Assembly: GCA_046733635.1 (NCBI GenBank)
Contig: JBKPPO010000198.1
Coordinates: forward strand, 1-30,808
Direction: 5' to 3'
DNA: 30,808 nt
Source of the DNA: CADEED01 sp046733635
Lineage (GTDB): Bacteria; Pseudomonadota; Gammaproteobacteria; Steroidobacterales; Steroidobacteraceae
Below, piece after piece: positions 14,376 to 22,343 of this stretch (the stretch's first letter is position 1; each line of letters begins with the position of its first letter). The notes below the pieces were generated by a model. That model had not been told where the DNA came from and searched no databases. It was given only the letters and a program-made list of their open reading frames with translations. The position numbers were made by a program, and so were the translations under genes.

Positions 14376-15743
14376 ATGCCCGGCCGCTACTACATCAAGA
14401 CTTTCGGCTGCCAGATGAACGAGTACGACTCCACCCGCATGGGTGACGTGCTCGGCGCTGGCGCTGGTCTCACACCCACGGACGATCCCGCGCAAGCCGA
14501 CGTCCTGCTCATGAACACCTGTTCGGTCCGCGAGAAAGCGGAGGACAAGGTGTATTCGCTGCTGGGCGAGTGGCGCAACCTCAAGAAGCTCAAGCCTCAC
14601 GTGCTCATCGGCGTGGGCGGTTGCGTGGCGAGCCAGGAAGGTGAGGGCATCACCAAACGCGCGCCCTACGTGGATCTAGTGTTCGGCCCGCAGACGCTGC
14701 ATCGCCTGCCCGACATGATCGGCCAGCTCAAGAAGACCGGCCGCGCAGTCGTCGATGTGTCCTTCCCCGAGATCGAGAAGTTCGACAACCTGCCGGCGCC
14801 GCGCGCCGAGGGTAGTTCGGCCTACGTGTCCGTGATGGAAGGCTGCAGCAAGTACTGCACGTTCTGCGTGGTGCCCTACACGCGTGGCGACGAGGTCTCG
14901 CGCGGTTTCGAATCCGTGCTCGAGGAAGTGAAGTCGCTGGCCTCGCAAGGCGTAGGCGAAATCACCCTGCTGGGTCAGAACGTCAACGCGTACGCGGGCG
15001 CGATGGCCGACGGGACGGTCGTCGACCTCGCCACGCTGATCCACTATGTCGCAGAGGTGGAGGGTGTCGAGCGCATCCGGTTCACCACCTCGCATCCGGT
15101 GGAGTTCAGCGATTCGCTCATCGAGGCGTACGCCAACGTGCCGAAACTCGCGAACCAGCTCCATCTCGCGGTGCAATCGGGTTCGGACCGCATCCTGGCG
15201 GCGATGAAGCGCGGCTACACGGCGCTCGAGTTCAAGGCGAAGCTGCGCAAACTTCGTGCAGTGCGGCCGGACATATCGGTTTCGACTGACATCATCGTCG
15301 GCTTCCCGGGCGAGACGGACCGAGATTTCGAGGCCACACTGAAGCTCGTGCGCGATGCGAACTTCGACCAATCTTTCTCCTTCATGTACAGCCAGCGGCC
15401 CGGCACGCCCGCCGCTTCGCTGCCCGACGATGTCACGCCTGAAATGAAGGCGGAGCGGCTTGCGCGCCTGCAGGCGCAGCTCAACGATCAGGCTCGCGCC
15501 ATCAGCGAATCCATGGTCGGCAGCACGCAGCGGGTGCTCGTCGCGCGGCCTTCGAAGAAAGACAAGGCGGAGCTCGCCGGGCGCACCGAAAACGGCCGCT
15601 GGGTGAACTTCGCCGGTCCCGCCACGCTGATCGGGCGATTCGTCGACGTGATCGTCACCGAAGCGCGCCCGCAATCGCTGCGCGGCAGGCTCGCGGCTGG
15701 CGGCCAGCCCCAAACTACCCAGCGGCTTGCCGCCAATCAATGA
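14376..15743 (+). CDS. miaB: tRNA-2-methylthio-N6-dimethylallyladenosine synthase MiaB
   Basis: A 455-residue radical-SAM methylthiotransferase that adds a methylthio group to i6A37 of tRNAs reading UNN codons. The N-terminal UPF0004 domain carries the three cysteines of the auxiliary [4Fe-4S] cluster: C12 (IKTFGCQMNEYDS), C49 (MNTCSVRE) and C83 (GVGGCVAS). The radical-SAM motif C157-x3-C161-x2-C164 (GCSKYCTFC) binds the second cluster and SAM. A C-terminal TRAM domain (about 380-445) binds tRNA. The ATG at 14376 gives the standard MiaB N-terminus, although no strong Shine-Dalgarno is visible. It heads a chain in which each gene overlaps the next by 4 nt. The extra glutamine- and alanine-rich C-terminal tail is not conserved in the family, as far as I can judge. 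Confidence 0.97.
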   Translation: MPGRYYIKTFGCQMNEYDSTRMGDVLGAGAGLTPTDDPAQADVLLMNTCSVREKAEDKVYSLLGEWRNLKKLKPHVLIGVGGCVASQEGEGITKRAPYVDLVFGPQTLHRLPDMIGQLKKTGRAVVDVSFPEIEKFDNLPAPRAEGSSAYVSVMEGCSKYCTFCVVPYTRGDEVSRGFESVLEEVKSLASQGVGEITLLGQNVNAYAGAMADGTVVDLATLIHYVAEVEGVERIRFTTSHPVEFSDSLIEAYANVPKLANQLHLAVQSGSDRILAAMKRGYTALEFKAKLRKLRAVRPDISVSTDIIVGFPGETDRDFEATLKLVRDANFDQSFSFMYSQRPGTPAASLPDDVTPEMKAERLARLQAQLNDQARAISESMVGSTQRVLVARPSKKDKAELAGRTENGRWVNFAGPATLIGRFVDVIVTEARPQSLRGRLAAGGQPQTTQRLAANQ

Positions 15744-16750
15744 GCATGGCCACTCCCGCTCCCGTCGAAGGCGTCCGCGAATTCGACCTCGCACCCCCTG
15801 ACAACTCCCGGCTGGCGAACCTCTGCGGTCCGCTGGACGAGAACCTGCGGCTCGTCGAAGACCGCATGGCGGTGACGATCAAGCGCCGCGGCGCGAACTT
15901 CCGCGTCTCGGGCGCGCGTGCGCACGCCGCGGAGGACGTGATTCGCGACCTGTTCGAAGCCACGCGCAACGAAGACGTGTCGCTGGAACGCGTGCACCTG
16001 GCCTTGCGCGACTCGCGCGACATGCCGGGCGCGCTGCCGCGCGCCGGTGATGCGCCGGCGCGGGAAGATGCCCCCGTGGACACGGGCTCGGTGCGTGTGG
16101 CGCGCGGCACGATCCGCGCGCGCGGCCGCAACCAGAAGGAATACCTCGAGAACATCCACGCCAAGGACCTCACGTTCGGCATCGGTCCCGCGGGCACGGG
16201 CAAGACCTATCTCGCCGTGGCCTGTGCGGTCGAGGCGCTGCAGGCGGATCGCATCCGCCGCATCATCCTCGTTCGTCCGGCGGTGGAGGCGGGTGAGCGT
16301 CTGGGCTTCCTGCCCGGCGATCTCACGCAGAAGGTGGATCCCTATCTACGCCCGATGTACGACGCGCTCTACGAGATGCTGGGCTTCGACCGCGTCGCCA
16401 AGTACATCGAGCGCAACGTCATCGAAGTGGCGCCGCTGGCCTTCATGCGCGGACGCTCGCTGAACGACTCCTTCATCATCCTCGACGAGGCGCAGAACAC
16501 CACGCCCGAGCAGATGAAGATGTTCCTCACGCGCATCGGCTTCGGTTCGCGCGCCGTGGTCACGGGCGATCCCACACAGACTGACTTGCCGCAGGGCAAA
16601 CCCTCGGGCCTCCGGCACGTGATCAACATCCTGCGCCAGACCGATGGCGTCGCGTTCACCTTCTTCGAAGCCGCGGACGTGGTTCGTCATCCCCTGGTCC
16701 AGCGCATCGTGAAGGCGTACGAAGCCCATACGCCGAACGAATCGACATGA
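15740..16750 (+). CDS. ybeZ: PhoH-family ATPase (YbeZ)
   Basis: A 336-residue PhoH-like P-loop ATPase. The Walker A motif GPAGTGKT is at 149-156, and Walker B is FIILDEAQNT (245-254). Further helicase-like motifs are ILVRPAVEAGERLGFLPGDL and VVTGDPTQTDLPQGKPSGL. The N-terminal part (about 40-90) resembles a KH-like RNA-binding segment. YbeZ is a cytosolic partner of the endoribonuclease YbeY, encoded next, and takes part in RNA and ribosome quality control. The start overlaps the miaB stop (ATGA, 15740-15743) and the stop overlaps the ybeY start (ATGA). An acidic/proline-rich insert (about 95-118) precedes the ATPase core. Confidence 0.95.
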   Translation: MSMATPAPVEGVREFDLAPPDNSRLANLCGPLDENLRLVEDRMAVTIKRRGANFRVSGARAHAAEDVIRDLFEATRNEDVSLERVHLALRDSRDMPGALPRAGDAPAREDAPVDTGSVRVARGTIRARGRNQKEYLENIHAKDLTFGIGPAGTGKTYLAVACAVEALQADRIRRIILVRPAVEAGERLGFLPGDLTQKVDPYLRPMYDALYEMLGFDRVAKYIERNVIEVAPLAFMRGRSLNDSFIILDEAQNTTPEQMKMFLTRIGFGSRAVVTGDPTQTDLPQGKPSGLRHVINILRQTDGVAFTFFEAADVVRHPLVQRIVKAYEAHTPNEST

Positions 16751-17232
16751 GCGCGGCGCGTGCATTGAAGCTGGATCTCGCCCGCGGGACGCGGGCCTGG
16801 ACGCCGGCTCGCACGCGCATGAATCAATGGGCCGCTGCGGCGCTGGGCCGCAAAGGCGCGGATCGCGAGATCGCGGTTCGCGTGGTGGCGGCCAGCGAGA
16901 GTCAGAAGCTCAACAAGCTCTGGCGCGGCAAGGACAAGCCGACGAACGTGCTGTCTTTTCCGGCGCCCCCTGCGTTGCGCCACCCGGCCACCCGGCGCGA
17001 GCGCGCCGGCGCATTGCCGCTGGGCGATCTCGTGATCTGCGCGCAGGTGGTGCGCGAGGAAGCGGAACGCTATGGCCGCAAGCTCGAGGCGCACTGGGCG
17101 CACATGGTGATCCACGGCGCGCTGCATCTCGCGGGCTACGATCACGAACGTAACGAACGCGAGCGCCTGAAGATGGAGCGCCGTGAGATCTCGGTGTTGA
17201 AAAGTCTAGGTTTCGGGAATCCCTATACGTGA
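16747..17232 (+). CDS. ybeY: Endoribonuclease YbeY (16S rRNA maturation)
   Basis: A 161-residue zinc-dependent endoribonuclease. The signature H123-x3-H127-x5-H133 (VIHGALHLAGYDHE) binds the catalytic zinc, and the conserved segments KPTNVLSFP and LGDLVIC are present. YbeY acts in 16S rRNA 3'-end processing and 70S quality control. A short basic insert (ALRHPATRRERAGA, about 76-89) separates the two conserved segments and is longer than I expect for the family. It lies between ybeZ (ATGA overlap, 16747) and corC (GTGA overlap, 17229), the standard gammaproteobacterial order, which supports the call. Confidence 0.96.
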   Translation: MSAARALKLDLARGTRAWTPARTRMNQWAAAALGRKGADREIAVRVVAASESQKLNKLWRGKDKPTNVLSFPAPPALRHPATRRERAGALPLGDLVICAQVVREEAERYGRKLEAHWAHMVIHGALHLAGYDHERNERERLKMERREISVLKSLGFGNPYT

Positions 17233-18116
17233 GCGCGAAGAACAAGGAAAAGCCGGATACCGGCGCCAGCGGCAAGTGGCTGCGCAAGCTGTCGCGATCG
17301 CTGGGCGGCGAGGTTCAGGATCGTGCCGAGGTGGTCGAATTCCTCCGCGAAGTGGCGCTGCGTGAAGTCATCGAAGGCGATGCGCTGGCCATGCTCGAAG
17401 GCGTGCTCGGGGTCGCCGACATCCAGGTGCGCGACATCATGGTGCCGCGTGCGCAGATGACGGTGCTGAACCGCGACGACGACGGCGAGACCCTGCTGCG
17501 AACCGTGGTGGAGAGCGGCCACTCGCGTTTCCCGGTCATGGACGAGGACCGCGAGAAGATAGTCGGCATCCTGCTGGCCAAGGACCTGCTGCGGCTGCAG
17601 CTCGCGACCGACGACGCGCCGTTCGACATCAAGGAATTCATGCGGCCCGCCGTGTTCGTGCCCGAATCGAAGCGGCTCAACGTGCTGCTGCGCGAGATGC
17701 GCCGCTCGCGCGTGCACATGGCGATCGTGGCCGACGAATACGGCGGGATCGCCGGCATCGTCACCATCGAGGACATCATCGAGCAGATCGTCGGCGACAT
17801 CGACGACGAACACGACGTGGACGAGGACGTGAACATCCGCAGGGACGGCGAGCGTCAGTACATCGTGCGGGGACAGACGCCCATCGACGAGTTCAACGAA
17901 TATTTCCAGACCGAACTCTCCGATGACGAGTTCGACACCGTGGCCGGGCTCATCATGAAACAGCTCGGCCGCCTGCCTCGCCGCGGCGAGACGCTGCAGC
18001 TCGCGGACTGCGAGATCAAGGTCATGCGCTTCGATCGCCGCCGCATCGACACGCTGCGGCTCACCGCGCCGCGCGACATCGTGGCGCCCGAAGATCGTCC
18101 GCTCGAAAAAGAGTGA
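17229..18116 (+). CDS. corC: CorC/YbeX CBS-domain protein
   Basis: A 295-residue soluble protein. After a basic N-terminus (LRKLSRSLGG), a CBS pair spans about 65-185 (VRDIMVPRAQMTVL, SGHSRFPVMDEDREKIVGILLAKDLL, MRPAVFVPESKRLNVLLREM, HMAIVADEYGGIAGIVTIEDIIEQIVGDI). The CorC_HlyC transporter-associated domain follows at about 205-285 (GQTPIDEFNEYFQTEL, DTVAGLIMKQLGRLPRRGE). It has been linked to magnesium/cobalt efflux and more recently to ribosome-related functions with YbeY; the precise role is unsettled. The start is GTG at 17229, overlapping the ybeY stop (GTGA). The stop overlaps the lnt start in the same way at 18113. No membrane helix is present, as in short CorC proteins. Confidence 0.94.
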   Translation: MSAKNKEKPDTGASGKWLRKLSRSLGGEVQDRAEVVEFLREVALREVIEGDALAMLEGVLGVADIQVRDIMVPRAQMTVLNRDDDGETLLRTVVESGHSRFPVMDEDREKIVGILLAKDLLRLQLATDDAPFDIKEFMRPAVFVPESKRLNVLLREMRRSRVHMAIVADEYGGIAGIVTIEDIIEQIVGDIDDEHDVDEDVNIRRDGERQYIVRGQTPIDEFNEYFQTELSDDEFDTVAGLIMKQLGRLPRRGETLQLADCEIKVMRFDRRRIDTLRLTAPRDIVAPEDRPLEKE

Positions 18117-19642
18117 AACTTCCCGCGATCCTGCAACGCCGTTACGTGGGCAGCGCGGTGGCGCTGGTCGCGGGTGCGTTGCTGAGCCTCAGCTTCGCGC
18201 CGTTCGGCTGGTGGCCGCTGGCCATCCTCATGCCCGCAGCGCTCGTGCTGCTCTGGGATGGCGCGACTCCGCGGCGCGCTGCGGTGCTCGGATTCTGGTT
18301 CAACGCCGGCACTTTCTCCACGGGCACCTACTGGCTGTACATCGCGATCGCCGAGATCGGCCACGCGCCGCTGTACCTCACGGTGTTCCTCATGGCGGGC
18401 CTGGTGGCGATCATGGCCGCCTATCAAGCCTTGTTGGGCTGGTTCGTGGCGAAGTATCTGCCGGCGCGCGGCGGGCTCCGCTGGCTCGTCGGCATTCCCG
18501 GCGCCTGGCTGTTCGTCGAGTGGTGGCGCGGCTGGTTCCTCACGGGATTCGGCTGGCTGTCGCTGGGTTATGCGCACACGGACAACTGGTTGGGCGCGCT
18601 GGCGCCGGTCGTGGGGCAGTTCGGGCTGGGGCTGATCACGCTGCTGCTGGCGGGCGGGGTGGTCACGGTCCTCTGGGGCTCGACGAAAGAAAAGATCGTT
18701 GCGGCCTCGCTGGCTCTGGTGTTCGCCGTCGCGGGGTTTTCGCTGCGCGACACCCAGTGGACGCAGCATTTCGGCAAACCCATCGAAGTCGCCGTGGTGC
18801 AGGGCGCGATTCCGCAGAACGAGAAGTGGCTGATCGAGAATCTCGACGACATCACCGAGACCTACCGGACGCTCACGCGTCAGGCGCATGGCGCAGCCAT
18901 CATCGTCTGGCCCGAGTCGGCGATCCCGGATCTCGCCAACAACCACATCGAGTTCTATCGCGACGTGTACCAGGAGGCGAGTGCCAAGGGCTCGTCGCTG
19001 ATCATGGGCACGTTGCGCCAGGAAGAGAATGCCGAGACCGGCGAGGAGGAGTTCTACAACTCGGTGCTCGCCATGGACAAGGCCACGCCCGGCGTGGGCT
19101 GGCACGACAAACATCATCTCGTGCCGTTCACCGAATTCGTGCCCGTGCCGGAGTTCGTGCGCAACTGGCTGCGCCTCATGAACCTGCCCTACGCGGATTT
19201 CAACCGCGGCAAGGCGGATCAGGCGCCGCTCGAAGCCGGAGGCCAGCGCATCGCTGCCGGTGTTTGTTATGAGGACGCCTACGGTTCGACCCAGCTACCC
19301 GCGCTCCACACCGCGACGCTGCTGGTCAACGTGACCAACGACGCCTGGTTCGGCCGGTCGACGGCGCGCTACCAGCATCTACAGATCTCGCGACTGCGCG
19401 CGCTGGAAGCGGGCCGCCCGATGATCCGCGCGGCCAACGACGGCGTGTCGGCCGTCATCGGCTCGGCTGGCGAAATCATCGCCTCGGCGCCGGAATACGA
19501 ACCCAGCGTATTGCGCGCCGAACTTCAGCCCCGTTCCGGCCTCACACCTTATGCCCGTACCGGCAACTGGCCCGTGGTGTGCCTGGCCCTTGTATTTGGC
19601 GTGTTCGGCGCATACATGGGGCGGCGTTCCACAAAAGCCTGA
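18113..19642 (+). CDS. lnt: Apolipoprotein N-acyltransferase
   Basis: A 509-residue inner-membrane enzyme that adds the third acyl chain to the N-terminal cysteine of lipoproteins, allowing their Lol-dependent sorting. Six or so hydrophobic helices occupy about 10-210, and a last helix lies at about 485-502. The periplasmic nitrilase-like domain (about 222-470) carries the catalytic triad: E268 in IVWPESAIP, K333 in WHDKHHLVPFTEFVP and C385 in AAGVCYEDAYG. NVTNDAWFG is also conserved. The start is GTG at 18113, overlapping the corC stop. This closes the 4-nt-overlap chain that began at miaB. A sigma-E-type promoter for the next gene starts 27 bp after the stop. Confidence 0.97.
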   Translation: MKLPAILQRRYVGSAVALVAGALLSLSFAPFGWWPLAILMPAALVLLWDGATPRRAAVLGFWFNAGTFSTGTYWLYIAIAEIGHAPLYLTVFLMAGLVAIMAAYQALLGWFVAKYLPARGGLRWLVGIPGAWLFVEWWRGWFLTGFGWLSLGYAHTDNWLGALAPVVGQFGLGLITLLLAGGVVTVLWGSTKEKIVAASLALVFAVAGFSLRDTQWTQHFGKPIEVAVVQGAIPQNEKWLIENLDDITETYRTLTRQAHGAAIIVWPESAIPDLANNHIEFYRDVYQEASAKGSSLIMGTLRQEENAETGEEEFYNSVLAMDKATPGVGWHDKHHLVPFTEFVPVPEFVRNWLRLMNLPYADFNRGKADQAPLEAGGQRIAAGVCYEDAYGSTQLPALHTATLLVNVTNDAWFGRSTARYQHLQISRLRALEAGRPMIRAANDGVSAVIGSAGEIIASAPEYEPSVLRAELQPRSGLTPYARTGNWPVVCLALVFGVFGAYMGRRSTKA

Positions 19643-19668
19643 GGACATTCCATGAAGTTGCAGGGTCT

Positions 19669-19695
19669 GAACTTCACGAAACCCGGCCGGTCAGA
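19669..19695 (+). promoter_or_regulatory. Sigma-E (RpoE)-type promoter
   Basis: GAACTT (19669-19674) and TCAGA (19691-19695) are separated by exactly 16 bp. The E. coli sigma-E consensus is GGAACTT, about 16 bp, then TCTGA. The match is close, the position (about 40 bp before the protease ATG at 19736) is right, and degP is a known sigma-E target in E. coli. The promoter also argues against the 28-codon longer reading frame that begins at 19652. Confidence 0.75.
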
Positions 19696-19735
19696 ATCGT
19701 CATCGTCGTTTCCTGAATCCAGAGGATCAGTCGAT

Positions 19736-21223
19736 ATGTCGCTATTCGTCGCCAGACGCCTCGCAAGCGTCGCCATCGTCGCCTTCGCCGTCGGCGCCTG
19801 CTCTCCCCAGTCTTCCGTCGCCGCCGCCCAGGATTCCCAGCCCGCGCCCGCCGTGGCGCCGGCGCAGCCGCCGAGCTCGCCGCAGCCCGTCGGCACTTTG
19901 AATGGCCGCGTGCTCCCGGACTTCGCCACGCTCGTCGAGCAGGTGGGCCCGGCCGTGGTCAACGTCTCGGTTGTCGAGCGTTCGCGCCGCGTCGCGCGAG
20001 GCGGCCAGAACGAAGAGAGCGACGATCCCGTGCAGGACTTCCTGCGCCGTTTCGGCATGCCTAACCAGCGCGGCGGCGAGATGCCGCAGCGCCAGGGTGA
20101 AGGCTCGGGCTTCATCGTCAGCCCGGATGGCTACATCCTGACCAACGCGCACGTGGTCGCGGACGCGGATGAAGTCACGGTCCGCATGACCGATCGCCGC
20201 GAATATCCCGCGAAGGTCGTCGGCGTGGATCGCCGCACGGACGTGGCCGTGATCAAGATCGAGGGCAAACAACTTCCCGTCGTGCGCATCGGCGATCCGT
20301 CGAAGCTGCGCGCGGGCGAGTGGGTGCTGGCGATCGGTTCGCCGTTCACGTTCGAGAACACCGTCACCGCCGGCATCGTGAGCGCCACGGGCCGCACCAT
20401 GCCCGGAGAAGACGGTCTCGTGCCGTTCATCCAGACGGACGTCGCGGTGAACCCCGGCAACTCGGGCGGCCCGCTGTTCAACCTCAATGGCGAGGTCGTC
20501 GGCATCAACTCGCAGATCTACAGCCGCAGCGGCGGCTGGATGGGGCTTTCGTTCGCGATCCCGATCGACGTCGCGACGAACGTGCGCGATCAGCTCGTGT
20601 CCACGGGCAAGGTCACGCGCGGCCGCATCGGCGTGCAGATCCAGGAAGTGAATGCGCAGCTCGCCGATTCTTTCGGCCTCGACCGTCCGCGCGGCGCGCT
20701 CGTGAGCCAGATCATCACCGACGGCCCGGCCGAGAAGGCGGGCGTGAAATCCGGTGACGTCATCCTGAGCGTGAATGGCAAGAGCGTGGAGCGTTACACG
20801 CAGCTGCAGTCGGTGATCGCGGCGGTGAAGCCGGGTGAGACGGCGAAGCTCGAGGTGTGGCGTGACAAGGCGCCGCGCACCATCAACGTGAAGGTCGATC
20901 TGTTCGAAGAGCAGGTGCAGCGCGTCTCGAACCGCAGCGTCGAAGAGCCCGCCAAGGCCGACAAGCTCGGGCTCTCGGTGCGCCCGCTGGACGCCGACGA
21001 ACGTCGCAGCGTGAGCACGCAGGGCTATCTACTCGTCGAGGACGTCACGGGTCCGGCCGCCGCCGCGGGCGTGCGCCCCGGCGACATCATCCTCGGCGTG
21101 AACAACCAGCCCGTGCGGTCCGTCGCGGACCTCAAGGATGCGACGGCCAAGGCTTCGAAGAACGTGGCGATCCTGGTCGAGCGCGATGGCAATCCGCAGT
21201 TCCTGGCGATCCGGCTGGGCTGA
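19736..21223 (+). CDS. mucD: DegP/MucD-type periplasmic serine protease
   Basis: A 495-residue HtrA-family protease and chaperone of the envelope. The N-terminus (MSLFVARRLASVAIVAFAVGAC) is a signal peptide with a lipobox-like V-G-A-C22, so it may be a lipoprotein. A proline/glutamine-rich linker follows. The trypsin-like domain has H139 (LTNAHVVADAD), D169 (RRTDVAVIKI) and S243 (NPGNSGGPL). PDZ1 spans about 262-350 and PDZ2 about 395-490 (GPAAAAGVRPGDIILGVN). It degrades misfolded outer-membrane and periplasmic proteins. The start at 19736 is supported by AGAGG ten bases upstream and by the sigma-E promoter just before it. An intrinsic terminator follows. No mucA/mucB homologues are adjacent; the gene stands alone after lnt. 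Confidence 0.93.
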   Translation: MSLFVARRLASVAIVAFAVGACSPQSSVAAAQDSQPAPAVAPAQPPSSPQPVGTLNGRVLPDFATLVEQVGPAVVNVSVVERSRRVARGGQNEESDDPVQDFLRRFGMPNQRGGEMPQRQGEGSGFIVSPDGYILTNAHVVADADEVTVRMTDRREYPAKVVGVDRRTDVAVIKIEGKQLPVVRIGDPSKLRAGEWVLAIGSPFTFENTVTAGIVSATGRTMPGEDGLVPFIQTDVAVNPGNSGGPLFNLNGEVVGINSQIYSRSGGWMGLSFAIPIDVATNVRDQLVSTGKVTRGRIGVQIQEVNAQLADSFGLDRPRGALVSQIITDGPAEKAGVKSGDVILSVNGKSVERYTQLQSVIAAVKPGETAKLEVWRDKAPRTINVKVDLFEEQVQRVSNRSVEEPAKADKLGLSVRPLDADERRSVSTQGYLLVEDVTGPAAAAGVRPGDIILGVNNQPVRSVADLKDATAKASKNVAILVERDGNPQFLAIRLG

Positions 21224-21248
21224 TCCGCCTTATTCGAGGACTGCAGAG

Positions 21249-21277
21249 GCGCCTGGAGCCAACTCCAGGCGCTTTTT
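21249..21277 (+). terminator. Rho-independent terminator after the DegP/MucD gene
   Basis: A perfect 10-bp stem GCGCCTGGAG (21249-21258) and CTCCAGGCGC (21263-21272) has the tetraloop CCAA and is followed by TTTTT. It lies 26 bp after the protease stop and 4 bp before the end of the convergent araC-type gene. Confidence 0.95.
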
Positions 21278-21280
21278 CGT

Positions 21281-22180
21281 TCAGCGCAGCGGCAAGTAGA
21301 TGTCCGTGACGGCGTCGCTGTCCGGCACATCGGGAAAAAAGCGCACTCGTTGCATGAACAGCGGGAAGTCCCGCAATTCCTCGCCGCTCGAGGGCAACCA
21401 CTCCGAATAGAGATGGCGGATCGACCGGCCCATATGATCATCTGAACCGACATGCCGCAGCAGCGCGCAGCGGCCGGCGGGGATCAGCATCTCGGTGACG
21501 CCCGCGAGATTCGGTGCGATCGCCGCGTCCGTGGAGGCGCCCATGCCGAAGCGGAAGTCTTCGGGCGGCGTCTCGTCCGGATCGTCATAGGCGATGTTGA
21601 ACGTCGCGCTGCGCGAAGGTGGCAATTTGTTTGCCTTGCGCCATTCGATGAAAGCGCGGAGTGTTTCGCCCAGCCTCATGGGGCTGCCGCGATGTTCCAG
21701 GGCGGCCAGTCGCGTTCCCGCAAATGCCACTACACGCACCAGGGGTTCGCCGGACGGTGTACGCATGTTCGATTGCCTCAAGATGGAAAAGGGGCGGAAA
21801 CGCGAGTTCCACTCCCGCCAGTCGGGCGCGCTCCGAAACTCGCTCGGCGACTGGCCGGAGAATTGTCTGAATGCGCGTGCGAAAGCTTCCGGACTTTCGT
21901 AACCAGAGGTGAGTGCGATCTCGCTGATCGACAATTGCGACCGGAGCGCGAGCCGCCAGGATGCGCGTCGCATACGCATGAACTGAACGTACCGATGGGC
22001 GCTCATGCCGAAGAAGGCTGAGAACTGGCGGTGGAAATGATGTCGGGAAAACGCCGCGACGCCGGCGAGATCGTCCAGCGACAGCGCCTGTTCGGATCGG
22101 GCCTCGATGAAGGTCAGTACGCGCGCGAACCGCTCCTGGTAACGGTCCAGCGTGGATTCGAGTCGTGGGCATCCGGTCAT
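21281..22180 (-). CDS. AraC-family regulator with GyrI-like effector domain
   Basis: A 299-residue transcription factor. Two AraC-type helix-turn-helix motifs lie at the N-terminus, about 18-118 (LSLDDLAGVAAFSRHHFHRQFSAFFG, SISEIALTSGYESPEAFARAFRQFSGQSPSEFR). A GyrI-like/SOUL-type small-molecule-binding domain follows at about 140-299 (VRVVAFAGTRLAALEHRGSPMRLGETLRAFIEWR, FRFGMGAS, IPAGRCALLRHVGS, FPLFMQRVRFFPDVPDSDAVTDIYLPL). This is the Rob/BmrR-like combination that often controls multidrug or stress genes. The effector and targets are unknown. The ATG at 22180 abuts a hairpin-forming inverted repeat that includes its ribosome-binding region. It converges with mucD and diverges from leuS. 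Confidence 0.9.
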   Translation of the reverse strand: MTGCPRLESTLDRYQERFARVLTFIEARSEQALSLDDLAGVAAFSRHHFHRQFSAFFGMSAHRYVQFMRMRRASWRLALRSQLSISEIALTSGYESPEAFARAFRQFSGQSPSEFRSAPDWREWNSRFRPFSILRQSNMRTPSGEPLVRVVAFAGTRLAALEHRGSPMRLGETLRAFIEWRKANKLPPSRSATFNIAYDDPDETPPEDFRFGMGASTDAAIAPNLAGVTEMLIPAGRCALLRHVGSDDHMGRSIRHLYSEWLPSSGEELRDFPLFMQRVRFFPDVPDSDAVTDIYLPLR

Positions 22181-22204
22181 GCGCCCACCCTATCGGGTAG
22201 GCGC
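22181..22204 (-). repeat. Inverted repeat abutting the araC-type gene start
   Basis: The 24-bp segment immediately 5' of the ATG pairs GCGCC with GGCGC and ACCC with GGGT around a short centre. On the minus strand the 3' half includes the GGGTGGG just before the start codon, the only purine-rich candidate ribosome-binding sequence. It could be an RNA hairpin limiting translation or a DNA operator for autoregulation. Which of these, if either, cannot be read from the sequence. Confidence 0.4.
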
Positions 22205-22343
22205 CCGGCGCGCCTGACGGATGTTGCTCGTCCCGCGCGCCCGTCCGACGGGAAGCTCGGGATTCTCGCGGCATCGGCACGAAGGGCGGGCCTCGTGTAT
22301 CCTTGCCCGCCTTTCCAACCCCCTGAAAAACCAGCCTTTCCCG

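Noticed and set aside
17855..19117. 420-codon minus-strand frame opposite corC and lnt
   Set aside because: The composition is Gln/Arg/His-rich without domains, and the opposite strand carries lnt with a complete catalytic triad.
22281..22325. Possible attenuator hairpin before leuS (GGCGGG pairing with CCCGCC)
   Set aside because: The stem has a G-T pair and a 15-nt loop containing the best -10-like sequence, with no U-tract or leader peptide. It is more likely chance pairing in GC-rich DNA.
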